A DNA stretch of 64,000 bases, from assembly GCF_945957345.1 (NCBI RefSeq), contig NZ_CAMFKW010000015.1, positions 1 to 64,000 on the forward strand. Reading direction: 5' to 3'. A program made the translations under genes and the position numbers. This document shows positions 8,495-16,918 of this stretch, piece by piece. The stretch comes from an uncultured Allobosea sp. (GTDB lineage Bacteria; Pseudomonadota; Alphaproteobacteria; Rhizobiales; Beijerinckiaceae). A model generated the notes under the pieces. That model ran no database searches. It worked only from the letters and a program-made list of their open reading frames with translations, and had not been told where the DNA came from. How positions within the stretch are numbered: the stretch's first letter is position 1; each line of letters begins with the position of its first letter.

Positions 8495-10210
8495 TCAGCG
8501 CTTCGCGACGACCTCCTCGCGCAGCGCCCGGCGCAGCACTTTGCCGACATTGGTCTTCGGCAGGGTTTCGCGGAAGAATATCTGCTTGGGCACCTTGTAG
8601 CCCGTCAGGTTCTCCTTGCAGTAGGCGCGCAGCGCGTCCGCCGTCAGCGTCTGGTCCTTGCGCACGACGAAGGCCGTGACCGCTTCGCCGGAATGCTCGT
8701 CCGGCAGGCCGATCACCGCCGATTCCAGCACGCCGGGATGCGAGGCCAGCACATCCTCGACCTCGTTAGGATAGACGTTGAAGCCGGAGACCAGGACCAT
8801 GTCCTTCATCCGGTCAACGACCTTGATCTGCCCATCCGGCAGCATGACGCCGACATCGCCGCTGCGGAAATAGCCGTCCGCAGTCATCGCCTTGGCGGTC
8901 TCGTCCGGGCGGTTCCAGTAGCCGGCCATCACCTGCGGCCCGCGGATGCAGATCTCGCCGGCTTCGCCCAGCGGCATGTCGTTGCCCTCGGCATCGCGGA
9001 TCGCGATCTCGGTCGAGGGAATCGGATAGCCGATCGTGCCGCTGAACTCGGTCAGGTCCGGCCGGTTTATCGTGGCGATCGGCGAGGTCTCGGACAGGCC
9101 GTAACCCTCGATGATCGGGCGGCCGGTCACGGCCTTCCACTGCTTGGCGACGGCGGCCTGCGTCGCCATGCCGCCGGCGACCGCAAAGCGCATCTCGGAG
9201 AAATCGACTTCCTTGATCTCGGGATGGTTGGCGAGCGCGTTGTAGAGCGTGTTGACCCCGGAGAAGAGCGTGAAGCGGCTCGCCTTCAGCGTCTTGATGA
9301 AGCCGGGAATGTCGCGGGGATTGGCGATCAGCAGGCCCTTGGCACCGATGCGCAGCATGAACAGACAGCAGCAGGTCAGCGCGAAGATGTGGTAGAGCGG
9401 CAGCGCCGTGACCATGACATGCTGGTAGTCGTCGCGGCCGAGTGGCGGTTCCAGCACCCATTCGAGCCAGAAGCCGGCCTGCTGCACATTGGCGGCGACA
9501 TTGCGATGCGTCAGCGTCGCGCCCTTGGCGACGCCGGTCGTGCCGCCCGTGTACTGGAGGAAGGCGACATCCTCCGGCACGACCGTCACAGGCGCCATCC
9601 GAGCGCCGCCCTGCAGGATCTGCTGGAAACCGATCGAGCCCGGAAGGTCGAAAGGCTTCACCACCTTCTTGATCCGGCGCGCGACGAAATTGACGATCTT
9701 GCCCTTGAAGCCCATCAGGTCGCCGGCCGTGGCAATGACGATGGCATCGAGTTTCAGGTTCGGCTTCGCCTCCTCGACGACATGGGCGAAGTTCTCGATC
9801 ACCACGAGCACGCGCGCCCCGGCATCGTTGATCTGATGCGTCAGTTCGCGCGCCGTATAGAGCGGGTTGACGTTGACGACGGTGAAGCCGCCGAGCAGGA
9901 CACCGAAGATCGCCGCCGGATAGGCCAGGATGTTCGGCATCATCAGGGCGACACGATCGCCCTTCTTGAGCCCCTTCGCCTGCAGCCAACCGGCGAAGGC
10001 CTCGGCGGCGCGGCGCGTCTCGGCAAAGGTGATCGTCTTGCCGAAGCTCTCGAAAGCCGGGCGGTTGGGATAGGTCGAGCAGGCGGAGCCGATCAGGTCG
10101 GCCAGCGTGCCGATCTTCGCCTCGTCGAGTTCAGGCGGAACGGCCGGCGGATAATGTGCAAGCCAGGGGCGCGAGGCATTCCTGGCCTGCGTGGCGCCAG
10201 TCGCAGTCAT
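8495..10210 (-). CDS. Long-chain fatty acid-CoA ligase (FadD-like)
   Basis: 571 aa from ATG 10210, which has the ribosome site GGGAGGG six bases upstream; an upstream extension to 10267 lacks that support. AMP-forming acyl-CoA synthetase: the phosphate-binding motif is YTGGTTGVAKGA, the adenine-site motif is IEGYGLSETSP, and the C-terminal part has GYFRSGDVGVMLPDGQIKVV and the catalytic lysine region GYKVPKQIFF / LPKTNVGKVLRR. It activates fatty acids with ATP and CoA for beta-oxidation or lipid synthesis. Length is typical of FadD. The sulfite oxidase-like gene lies about 100 bp downstream on the same strand. Confidence 0.92.
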   Translation of the reverse strand: MTATGATQARNASRPWLAHYPPAVPPELDEAKIGTLADLIGSACSTYPNRPAFESFGKTITFAETRRAAEAFAGWLQAKGLKKGDRVALMMPNILAYPAAIFGVLLGGFTVVNVNPLYTARELTHQINDAGARVLVVIENFAHVVEEAKPNLKLDAIVIATAGDLMGFKGKIVNFVARRIKKVVKPFDLPGSIGFQQILQGGARMAPVTVVPEDVAFLQYTGGTTGVAKGATLTHRNVAANVQQAGFWLEWVLEPPLGRDDYQHVMVTALPLYHIFALTCCCLFMLRIGAKGLLIANPRDIPGFIKTLKASRFTLFSGVNTLYNALANHPEIKEVDFSEMRFAVAGGMATQAAVAKQWKAVTGRPIIEGYGLSETSPIATINRPDLTEFSGTIGYPIPSTEIAIRDAEGNDMPLGEAGEICIRGPQVMAGYWNRPDETAKAMTADGYFRSGDVGVMLPDGQIKVVDRMKDMVLVSGFNVYPNEVEDVLASHPGVLESAVIGLPDEHSGEAVTAFVVRKDQTLTADALRAYCKENLTGYKVPKQIFFRETLPKTNVGKVLRRALREEVVAKR

Positions 10211-10371
10211 ATTTCCCTCCCACTCGCCCGGTTTGCCACTCTGAAGCGGGTTCCGGTGCATTTTCATGGTCGTACAGTGCGGAACAGCGGCCGGCAGCGC
10301 AAGCGCCAGCCGCCATAACCGGCAGAATGTTCATATCTAAACAATCCGCTCGGCACTAAATCAAGCCCAAA

Positions 10372-10396
10372 CCGGGAGCCCGATAAGGGCTCCCGG
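10372..10396 (-). terminator. Hairpin terminator after the EF-G-like gene
   Basis: A 10-bp perfect stem, CCGGGAGCCC (10372-10381) and GGGCTCCCGG (10387-10396), around the loop GATAA. It lies just downstream of the minus-strand EF-G-like gene. The sequence after it on that strand is only mildly T-rich. Confidence 0.55.
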
Positions 10397-10426
10397 CGGG
10401 AGATAAGCCTGAATTTTGGGTTGGGA

Positions 10427-12511
10427 TCAGCGCCCTTGCGCGAGGGCCAGCGCCTGGGCGGAAACCACAGCCTCGGCCGGCTTGCCGGCGAGTTCCGCAA
10501 GATGGTCGAAGCGCGCGCTGAACGAGCCGACGCCGGATGTCGCCGAGCGCAGTTCGACGATCAGCCCGGTCATCTCCGCTTCCGGGACCAGCGCCTTGAT
10601 CTGGTCCCAGCCGCGCCAGCCGGGGCGGGTGTCATAGCCGAGAATCTGCCCGCGCCGGGCGGAAATCAGGGCGGAGGCCCGCGACATCGCCTCGGACGGG
10701 ATCACCACGTCGACCGAGAGGATCGGTTCGAGCAGCACCGGCTTGGCCTGCGGCATCGCCTCGCTCATGGCGAGCCGCGCCGCCTGCCGGAACGCCATGT
10801 CAGAGGAATCGACCGTGTGATAGGAGCCGTCCGTCAGCGTCACCGCCACATCGACGATCGGGAAGCCGAGCGGCCCCTTCTCGCAGAAATCGCGCATGCC
10901 GGCCTCGACCGAGCCGATATATTGGCGCGGCACGACGCCGCCGCTGATCCTGTCGACGAACTGGATACCTTCCCCGCGCGGCAGCGGCGCGACCTCGATC
11001 ACCACGTCGCCATACTGGCCATGGCCGCCGCTCTGCTTGCGATGCCGGCCGCGCGCCCCGGCCTGACCGCGGATGGTCTCGCGATAACCGACCTGCGGGG
11101 TCTTGTTCGTCACCGTGACGCCATAGCGGCCGGCGAGCTTTTCGAGCGCGACGCGCAGATGCATCTCGCCCTGGCCCGACAGGCGGGTCTCACCAAGTTC
11201 CGGCACCTGCGTCACCGCCAGCGCCATGTCCTCCTCGGTCAGGCGCTGCAGCGCCGCCGCCAGCCTGACATCGTCCTTGCGGTCCTTCACCGCGATGGCG
11301 AAGGCGTGGACCGCTTCGGGCGGCGCAACTGCGCTGACCACGCTCGCCCGTGTCTTGCCGAGCATGAAGGCCTCGCCGGTCGCGATGCCGTCGAGCTTGG
11401 CAAAGCCCGCGACCTCGCCCTCCTGCGCCGCGGGCTTCCGGCTCTGCTCCGAACCCTTGAGCGAGACGACGCCGGCGATGCGCGCCTCGACGCCGCCCGA
11501 TGAGGTCACGACATCGCCCTCCGCCAGCCGGCCGCGCATCACCCTGGCCAGCGAGAGCTTGCCACCCTGGCTCGAATGCCAGGTCTTCATTACCTGGGCG
11601 AGCGGCGGCCCCTCCGCGAGAAGGCCGGCCCGGCCACGGGTTTCCGCAAGCCCCGGCGCCTCGTGCCTGAGCGCCTTGAGCAGCCGCGTCACGCCGTTGC
11701 CGCGCTCGGCCGCGCCGATCAGCACCGGCACGACATGGCGATGCTGCAATTCGCGGGCGAGATCGTCGAAGACGCGGTCGCGCGGCGGCTCCATGTCGCC
11801 GAGCAGCTCCTCCATCAATTCGTCGTCGTAATCGGCCAGCCGCTCCAGCATCGAGAAGCGCGCCTCCTTCTCGCGGCCGGACTCGTCGACGGCCAATGGC
11901 ACGATCTCGCTCGGCGCATGCTCGCGATAGATGAAGGCCCGCTCCAAGGCGAGGTCGATGAAGCCGACGGCGATGCCGTTCTTCCAGATCGGAATCTGGC
12001 GCAGCAGCAGCGGCGTCCGCGAGGCGCGCTGCAGGATGCCGAGCGTCTCGCGCACCCGGCGCGAGGCCGTGTCGATCTTGTTCAGGAACAGGAAGCGCGG
12101 AATGTCGGCCTCCTCCAGCTCGCGCAGAACGAGCTCCAGTGCCGGCGCCTTGCGGTCATCCGCCTCGCAGACCACCACTGCGGCATCCACGGCCGGCAGC
12201 ACATGGCGCATCTCGTGCAGGAACTCGACCGAGCCGGGGCAATCGATGAAATGGAAGGTGTCGCCGAGGAAGTCGACCGTCGCGACCGTCGGCTCCGTGC
12301 TCATCTGGTGCACCCGCGCCTCGGGCGCCGCATCGCCGACCGTGTTGCCGCCCTTGACCGTGCCGGTACGCGTGAGCGCGCCGCATCGCATCAGGATGCT
12401 TTCGAGCAGCGTCGTCTTGCCGCTCTGGAAGGGGCCGACGATCGCGATGCATCGCGGCCCCGCGCTTCGGGTACCGGCTGCGGAGCCGCCGTTCTGTGCC
12501 GATGCGGGCAT
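10427..12511 (-). CDS. Elongation factor G-like GTPase (EF-G paralogue)
   Basis: 694 aa from ATG 12511, with GGAGGAAG seven bases upstream. Translational GTPase architecture: G1 motif GPFQSGKTTL (~residues 24-33), G3 motif DCPGS and G4 motif NKID, then domain II, EF-G domain III, and domains IV-V (PHTQVGYRETIRG-like block, then SYHTVDSSDMAFR and GQILGYDTRPGW). The P-loop starts GPFQSGKT instead of the GHVDHGKT usual in EF-G, and DCPGS replaces DTPGH. These are marks of the EF-G-like subfamily whose cellular role is not settled. The real fusA is probably elsewhere. Sits alone, divergent from a small helical gene. Confidence 0.88.
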   Translation of the reverse strand: MPASAQNGGSAAGTRSAGPRCIAIVGPFQSGKTTLLESILMRCGALTRTGTVKGGNTVGDAAPEARVHQMSTEPTVATVDFLGDTFHFIDCPGSVEFLHEMRHVLPAVDAAVVVCEADDRKAPALELVLRELEEADIPRFLFLNKIDTASRRVRETLGILQRASRTPLLLRQIPIWKNGIAVGFIDLALERAFIYREHAPSEIVPLAVDESGREKEARFSMLERLADYDDELMEELLGDMEPPRDRVFDDLARELQHRHVVPVLIGAAERGNGVTRLLKALRHEAPGLAETRGRAGLLAEGPPLAQVMKTWHSSQGGKLSLARVMRGRLAEGDVVTSSGGVEARIAGVVSLKGSEQSRKPAAQEGEVAGFAKLDGIATGEAFMLGKTRASVVSAVAPPEAVHAFAIAVKDRKDDVRLAAALQRLTEEDMALAVTQVPELGETRLSGQGEMHLRVALEKLAGRYGVTVTNKTPQVGYRETIRGQAGARGRHRKQSGGHGQYGDVVIEVAPLPRGEGIQFVDRISGGVVPRQYIGSVEAGMRDFCEKGPLGFPIVDVAVTLTDGSYHTVDSSDMAFRQAARLAMSEAMPQAKPVLLEPILSVDVVIPSEAMSRASALISARRGQILGYDTRPGWRGWDQIKALVPEAEMTGLIVELRSATSGVGSFSARFDHLAELAGKPAEAVVSAQALALAQGR

Positions 12512-12953
12512 GACTTCCTCCTTCAGGGCTGACCGCACTGGAGGAAAGGTCGCGACCTCGGCTCCGGCGCGGTGGGGACCCGGCGGGAACAGCGCATGCG
12601 CTCACGCCGGACGGGCGGCGGTCGCTCGGGCCCGACAGGGTCGGGCGGCCGTCGGAGAGGCAGGTCGCAAGAGGTTCGCGCCGAACGGAGGCGGACGCAA
12701 GCGCTTTGTCGGCCATGGCCGAGGCGAACGCAGGAAACCGGCTTTGCCGATACCGCTGCCTGCGTCGCCGGGACGGCTATCCGACCGTCGCGACCTGTGA
12801 TTTCATCGGGCTTCCGCTGGCTGCCACGCGCGACTGAGCAACGGCGAACTTGCGGCTCCCTGCCGCTCCGCGAGCGGGGAACCTCAGGCGTCGCCGGACA
12901 TTCTACGGAGCGGGCCGCCGACGCGGCGACGATGGAAGAGGGAGAACCGGCCG
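12512..12953. other. 440-bp divergent intergenic region
   Basis: Separates the EF-G-like gene from the 62-aa gene. Open frames across it have no recognisable protein content and I treat them as non-coding. A possible general-stress promoter for the right-hand gene is listed separately at 12878-12902. Otherwise I see only short GC-rich hairpins. Confidence 0.4.
12878..12902 (+). promoter_or_regulatory. Candidate EcfG-type (general stress sigma) promoter
   Basis: GGAAC at 12878-12882, a 16-bp spacer, then CATT at 12899-12902. The alphaproteobacterial EcfG consensus is GGAAC-N16/17-CGTT, so the -35 box matches and the -10 box differs at one base. It lies about 50 bp upstream of the 62-aa gene. 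One such match in GC-rich DNA can arise by chance. Confidence 0.3.
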
Positions 12954-13142
12954 ATGCCCGAGAACGCGTCGCAAATGGAACTCGACGAGCGCATCGCCCT
13001 CCTCAGGCGCAACATCGCCGAACTGATGGAACAGGCGACGGGTGCCTCCGGCGCCGCCGTGGAGGAAGCGCTCGCCAACCGCCTCGGCGAGCAGCAGGAC
13101 ATGCTCAACGAGCTGCTGAAGAAACGCGAGGCGATGGGGTAA
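12954..13142 (+). CDS. Small helical protein of unknown function
   Basis: 62 aa, highly charged and almost entirely helix-forming (MELDERIALLRRNIAEL then NELLKKREAMG), likely a short two-helix coiled coil. GAGGGAGAA lies about ten bases upstream of the ATG and is a good ribosome site. No signal peptide or cysteine. Many Hyphomicrobiales encode similar short helical proteins of unknown role, some stress-induced; a possible EcfG promoter upstream would fit that, but this is inference. Confidence 0.6.
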   Translation: MPENASQMELDERIALLRRNIAELMEQATGASGAAVEEALANRLGEQQDMLNELLKKREAMG

Positions 13143-13152
13143 AACCACCTCC

Positions 13153-13245
13153 CGTCATGGTCCGGCTTGTCCCGACCATCCGCGCCATCACGGATGAAGC
13201 GCAGTGTTCAAGACGTGGATGCTTGCCACAAGGGCGCGCATGACG
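13153..13245. repeat. Palindromic intergenic repeat, family 1, copy 2
   Basis: About 93 bp, starting CGTCATGGTCCGGCTTGTCC and ending GGGCGCGCATGACGA. It is clearly homologous to 3751-3844 along its whole length, in the same orientation. It sits directly after the 62-aa gene and before the convergent SDR gene. Confidence 0.8.
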
Positions 13246-13286
13246 AAGCGGGAGCGACGCCTCGGCTAGGAATTCCGCAGGCGCTC

Positions 13287-14075
13287 TCAAAGATTGCGCC
13301 GCTCACCCCGGAGCGTCGCAAGCCCGATGCCGGCCGCGTCGAAGCCGCCATCCACCGCCAGAACCTGCCCGGTGATATAGGTCGCCCGGTCGGAGCAGAG
13401 GAAGAAGATCGCCTCGGCCAGTTCCTCCTCCAGCCCATAGCGGCCGAGCGGCACGGCATCGCGGTAATCGGCCCGGATTTCCGGGCTGTGCACGGCCTTG
13501 GCCATCGCCGTCTCGACGGGCCCCGGCGCCACCGCATTGACGCGAATGCCAAGCCCCGCGAGCTCGACAGCCTGCTGCTTGGTGAGATGCGCCAGCGCCG
13601 CCTTCGACGTGCCGTAGGCGACCCGCAGCGTCGAGGCGCGCAGCCCCGAGATCGAGGTGATGTTGACGACGGCACCACCGCCATTGTCGGCCATGGCCCG
13701 CGCCGCGAACTGCGTCGCCAGGAACGGGCCGGTGAGATTCACCGCCATCACCCGCTGCCATTCGTCATGCGTGGTCTCCAGCAGCGGCTTGAACACCGCC
13801 GTGCCGGCATTGTTGACGAGGGCATCGAGCCGCCCGAAGCGCTTGGCCATGCCGGCGAAGGCCGATTCGAGCTGCGCGGGCATCGCTACGTCACAGGTCA
13901 GCACCAGCGTCCGCTCGGGCGTGGCGATCTCGGCCGCCGCGCGCTGAAGCCCCGCCCCATCGATGTCGAGCAGGCCGACCTGCCAGCCCTCGGCGAGGAA
14001 GCGCTTGGCGGTGGCAAGCCCGATGCCGCGCGCGGCGCCGGTGACGAGAGCGGTCTTCGGGGTGGCGTCGGTCAT
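13287..14075 (-). CDS. SDR family oxidoreductase
   Basis: 262 aa from ATG 14075 (MTDATPKTALVTGAARGIG). Classical short-chain dehydrogenase: cofactor motif TGAARGIG (~residues 12-19), NNAGTAVF (NNAG motif), catalytic Ser of ITSISGLR and the YGTSKAAL motif with catalytic Tyr and Lys, then the C-terminal IRVNAVAPGPVET and ITGQVLAVDGG blocks. The aspartate-containing LLDIDGAG after strand 2 suggests NAD(H) preference. Substrate unknown. Confidence 0.88.
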   Translation of the reverse strand: MTDATPKTALVTGAARGIGLATAKRFLAEGWQVGLLDIDGAGLQRAAAEIATPERTLVLTCDVAMPAQLESAFAGMAKRFGRLDALVNNAGTAVFKPLLETTHDEWQRVMAVNLTGPFLATQFAARAMADNGGGAVVNITSISGLRASTLRVAYGTSKAALAHLTKQQAVELAGLGIRVNAVAPGPVETAMAKAVHSPEIRADYRDAVPLGRYGLEEELAEAIFFLCSDRATYITGQVLAVDGGFDAAGIGLATLRGERRNL

Positions 14076-14251
14076 GGCATCTCGTCCGGTGGCGTGTCGC
14101 TTGCGCACAGGCTATGCATGCCGGCAGCGTGACCAACAAGCCGGGATTGCCGCTCGACAAATCCCGCGCGCTCCTGTAAGGCCCCGCACTCAACTGAAAA
14201 CAGCGAGCCGAAAGCCCGCGCTTCCGCGCGAATACGGCCATGGAGAGACCC

Positions 14252-14647
14252 ATGAACATCATCGAGCAGATCGATGCCGAGCAGATTGCCAAGCTGAGCG
14301 AAGGCCGCGAGATCCCGCAGTTCCAGCCCGGCGACACCGTGCAGGTCAACGTCAAGGTCAAGGAAGGCGAGCGCAGCCGCGTCCAGGCCTATGAAGGCGT
14401 CGTGATCGCCCGCAACGGCGGCGGCCTCAACCAGAGCTTCACCGTCCGCAAGATTTCCTACGGCGAGGGCGTCGAGCGCGTCTTCCCGCTGTTCTCGCCG
14501 AACCTCGATTCGATCAAGGTCATCCGCAAGGGCAAGGTGCGCCGCGCCAAGCTGTATTACCTGCGCGATCGTCGCGGCAAGTCGGCCCGTATCGCCGAGC
14601 GCGTCGATGCCAAGCCCGCCAAGGGCCAGAAGGGCGCCGGCAAGTAA
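14252..14647 (+). CDS. rplS: 50S ribosomal protein L19
   Basis: 131 aa from ATG 14252 ([11 protein letters not shown]); a start four codons upstream is possible but GGAGAG sits nine bases before the chosen one. Shows the L19 core: [60 protein letters not shown] and [21 protein letters not shown]. It has a short lysine-rich alphaproteobacterial C-terminal extension. Part of the large subunit at the subunit interface. It is monocistronic here, ended by a strong terminator; trmD and rimM, its usual partners, are not in the window. Confidence 0.97.
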   Translation: MNIIEQIDAEQIAKLSEGREIPQFQPGDTVQVNVKVKEGERSRVQAYEGVVIARNGGGLNQSFTVRKISYGEGVERVFPLFSPNLDSIKVIRKGKVRRAKLYYLRDRRGKSARIAERVDAKPAKGQKGAGK

Positions 14648-14673
14648 GCCGAAGCCTCAAGGCGGAAAATTTG

Positions 14674-14704
14674 AAACGCGGTCCTTCGGGGCCGCGTTTT
14701 TTTG
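14674..14704 (+). terminator. Rho-independent terminator of rplS
   Basis: AAACGCGGTCC, TTCG loop, GGGCCGCGTTT followed by a run of T. The stem has one G-T pair and the loop is the stable TTCG tetraloop. It lies 27 bp after the rplS stop. Confidence 0.9.
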
Positions 14705-14737
14705 TTACCGCGCGCGCACCATAGCATTCCAAAAACG

Positions 14738-14780
14738 CATATCGGATTATCAAATTATCATTTGATATGCATTAAATGCA
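14738..14780. promoter_or_regulatory. AT-rich operator region of the marR-efflux operon
   Basis: A markedly AT-rich island in otherwise GC-rich DNA, ~45 bp before the marR start. It holds three nested or adjacent inverted repeats: CATATC/GATATG (14738-14743 with 14764-14769), ATCAAAT-tatc-ATTTGAT (14749-14766) and TGCATTAAATGCA (14768-14780, 6-1-6). Palindromes of this size are what MarR dimers bind, so autoregulation of the operon is likely. Confidence 0.6.
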
Positions 14781-14824
14781 CATATAAGTAAGGCAATCAT
14801 TAGCATGCTATTTATGTTGTTGCT

Positions 14825-15274
14825 ATGGACATCACCCAGCTTCAGGCCGCATTCACCGGCGAGCTTGCCGCCGTCAACCGCAAGCTGAGGACGCTCGTCG
14901 ACGACCGTGCGCGCGACATGGGGCTGACCTTGTCGCGGGCACGCCTGCTGATGGAGCTCGCTCGCGAGGACGGGCCGATCCAGTCCGACCTCGCCGGATT
15001 GCTCGACATCGAGCAGCCGACATTGGTTCGGCTTCTCGACGGGCTGGAACGCAACGGCATGATCGAGCGCCGCGCGGTCGAGGGCGACCGTCGCGCGCGC
15101 CGCGTCTTCCTGACCGAGAGCGCCCGCGCCCAGGCGCAGGACATCCTGGACTTCCTCACCGAGTTGCGCGCCGGTATCCTGCAGGGTATCGCCCCCGAAG
15201 AACTGGAGGCCGCGCTCGACGTGCTGCGCCGGACCTCGCGCAACATCGCCGCCGGCCGGAGCGCCGCCCCGTGA
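14825..15274 (+). CDS. MarR family transcriptional regulator
   Basis: 149 aa. Winged-helix protein of the MarR type: dimerisation helices at both ends, a recognition region ~45-75 (PIQSDLAGLLDIEQPTLVRLLDGLERNGMIE, the SlyA/MarR helix-turn-helix), and the wing RRAVEGDRRARRVFLTE. It probably represses the downstream MFS and HlyD-type genes and itself through the palindromes at 14738-14780, with release by a phenolic or drug-like ligand as is usual for the family. Its stop codon overlaps the start of the transporter gene (GTGA). Confidence 0.9.
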   Translation: MDITQLQAAFTGELAAVNRKLRTLVDDRARDMGLTLSRARLLMELAREDGPIQSDLAGLLDIEQPTLVRLLDGLERNGMIERRAVEGDRRARRVFLTESARAQAQDILDFLTELRAGILQGIAPEELEAALDVLRRTSRNIAAGRSAAP

Positions 15275-16905
15275 GCACGCCGGAAACATCCGCTGCCCCA
15301 GCCGCGCCGCCACCGGCGCCTGCCGGGCTGACGATGCCGCCGGCCCGCGCGCTGGCCTATATGCTGGCTTCGGTCACGCTGGCGATGACGCAGCAGATCG
15401 GCGCGAACCTGGTCAACACCAATATCTACCAGATCCAGGGCGAGCTCGGTGCCACCGTCGCCGAGACCAACTGGCTGATCGCCGCCTACATGGCGCCGAA
15501 CGTCTCGCTCTCGATCGCCCTGATCAAGATCCGGATGCAGTACGGCCTGCGCAATTTCGCCGAGATGAGCCTCGCGGGCTTCGTCCTCGCCGCCTTCCTG
15601 AACCTCGCCTTCGTCCACGACCTGCCATCGGCCGTGGTCGTGCGCTTCATGAGCGGCATGGCGGCGGCGCCAATGTCCTCGCTCGCTTTCTTCTACATGA
15701 TCGAGCCGCTCCCGCCGGAGAAGAAGCTCACCGTCGGCCTCTCGCTGGCGCTGACGAACACGACGCTCGGCATCCCCGTCACGCGCCTGATCTCGCCCTG
15801 GCTGCTCGATCTCGGCGGCTTCCACGGCCTGACCCTGTTCGAGGCGGGGCTCGCCATGGTGGCTTTCGGCTTCGTCTACGCGCTGCCGCTGACCACGCCG
15901 CCGCGCGTGAAGTGGATCGGCCCGCTCGACATCGTCAGCTATCTCCTGATCGCGATCGGTTTCGGTTCGATCGCGGTCGCGCTCAGCTTGGGGCGAATCT
16001 ACTGGTGGTTCGAGGCGCCATGGCTGGGCTGGCTCTTCGCCTGCGCCGTCATCTGCCTGACATTGGCCGTGATCACCGAACTGCATCGGAAGAGCCCGCT
16101 GATCGACATACGCTGGCTGACCAGCCCGGCGACGCTGCATTTCGCCGGCGCCATTCTCCTGCTGCGCGTCGTGCTGGCCGAACAGACGGTGGGCGCCTCC
16201 AATTTCTTCCAGGCGCTCGGCATTCAGAATGAGCAGACACTGCCGCTCTACGGCGTGATACTCTGCGCGATCGTGGCCGGCGGCGTGACCTGCGCGCTGC
16301 TGCTGCGGCCCGGTCGCGAGAACTGGTTCTATGGCACCGCGCTGGCTTGCGTCGCGCTCGGCGCCTGGCTGGACAGCGGCGCCACCAGCCAGACACGGCC
16401 GCACGACATCTGGCTGAGCCAGGCACTCGTCGCCTATGGCTCTGGCCTCTTTCTGCCCGCGGCGATGGCGCAAGGCATGGGCGGAGCCATCGCGCGTGGC
16501 CCGATCTACATCCTGAGCTTCATCACCGTCTTCCTGTTCACGCAGAGCATCGGCGGCCTGCTCGGCTCGGCCCTGTTCGGCAGCTTCATCACGCTGCGGA
16601 CCAGCTTCCATTACAATGCACTGGCAGAGCATTTCGTCATGTCTCAGCCGCTTTTCGCCCAGCGCATCAGTCAGTACGGCAACATCTACAGCCATGTCCT
16701 GAACGACCCGGCGCTGCTGCGGGCGGAAGGCGTGACGCTCCTCGCCCAGCGGGCGACGCAAGAGGCGATCGTGCTCGCCTATAACGACGCCTTCATGCTG
16801 ATCTCGGCCATAGCCGGCCTCGCCCTGATCGGCCTGCTCTCGCACCTCGCTTATCTGCAGCTACGCTCGCGCGTGGCGGCTCCCACCTTTCAACCCGCTC
16901 CCTGA
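15271..16905 (+). CDS. MFS efflux transporter, EmrB/DHA2-like
   Basis: 544 aa from GTG 15271, overlapping the marR stop. Polytopic membrane protein with ~12-14 hydrophobic segments. The N-terminal half shows the DHA2 pattern: NTNIYQIQGELGATVAETNWLIAAYMAPN, then RFMSGMAAAPMSSLAFFYM. It pairs with the HlyD-type adaptor next door, so it likely forms the inner membrane part of a tripartite drug or fatty-acid efflux pump, with an outer membrane channel encoded elsewhere. The DHA2 antiporter motif C is not obvious to me, so the energy coupling is assumed from the family. Confidence 0.87.
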   Translation: MSTPETSAAPAAPPPAPAGLTMPPARALAYMLASVTLAMTQQIGANLVNTNIYQIQGELGATVAETNWLIAAYMAPNVSLSIALIKIRMQYGLRNFAEMSLAGFVLAAFLNLAFVHDLPSAVVVRFMSGMAAAPMSSLAFFYMIEPLPPEKKLTVGLSLALTNTTLGIPVTRLISPWLLDLGGFHGLTLFEAGLAMVAFGFVYALPLTTPPRVKWIGPLDIVSYLLIAIGFGSIAVALSLGRIYWWFEAPWLGWLFACAVICLTLAVITELHRKSPLIDIRWLTSPATLHFAGAILLLRVVLAEQTVGASNFFQALGIQNEQTLPLYGVILCAIVAGGVTCALLLRPGRENWFYGTALACVALGAWLDSGATSQTRPHDIWLSQALVAYGSGLFLPAAMAQGMGGAIARGPIYILSFITVFLFTQSIGGLLGSALFGSFITLRTSFHYNALAEHFVMSQPLFAQRISQYGNIYSHVLNDPALLRAEGVTLLAQRATQEAIVLAYNDAFMLISAIAGLALIGLLSHLAYLQLRSRVAAPTFQPAP

Positions 16906-16918
16906 TCGCCCAGCCCCC

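Noticed and set aside
8693-10318. 541-aa open frame on the plus strand
   Set aside because: Antisense to the acyl-CoA ligase, whose motifs are complete and whose ribosome site is good.
14842-16845. 667-aa open frame on the minus strand
   Set aside because: Opposite the marR and MFS genes, extremely Gln/Arg/Asp-rich, no domain; shadow.
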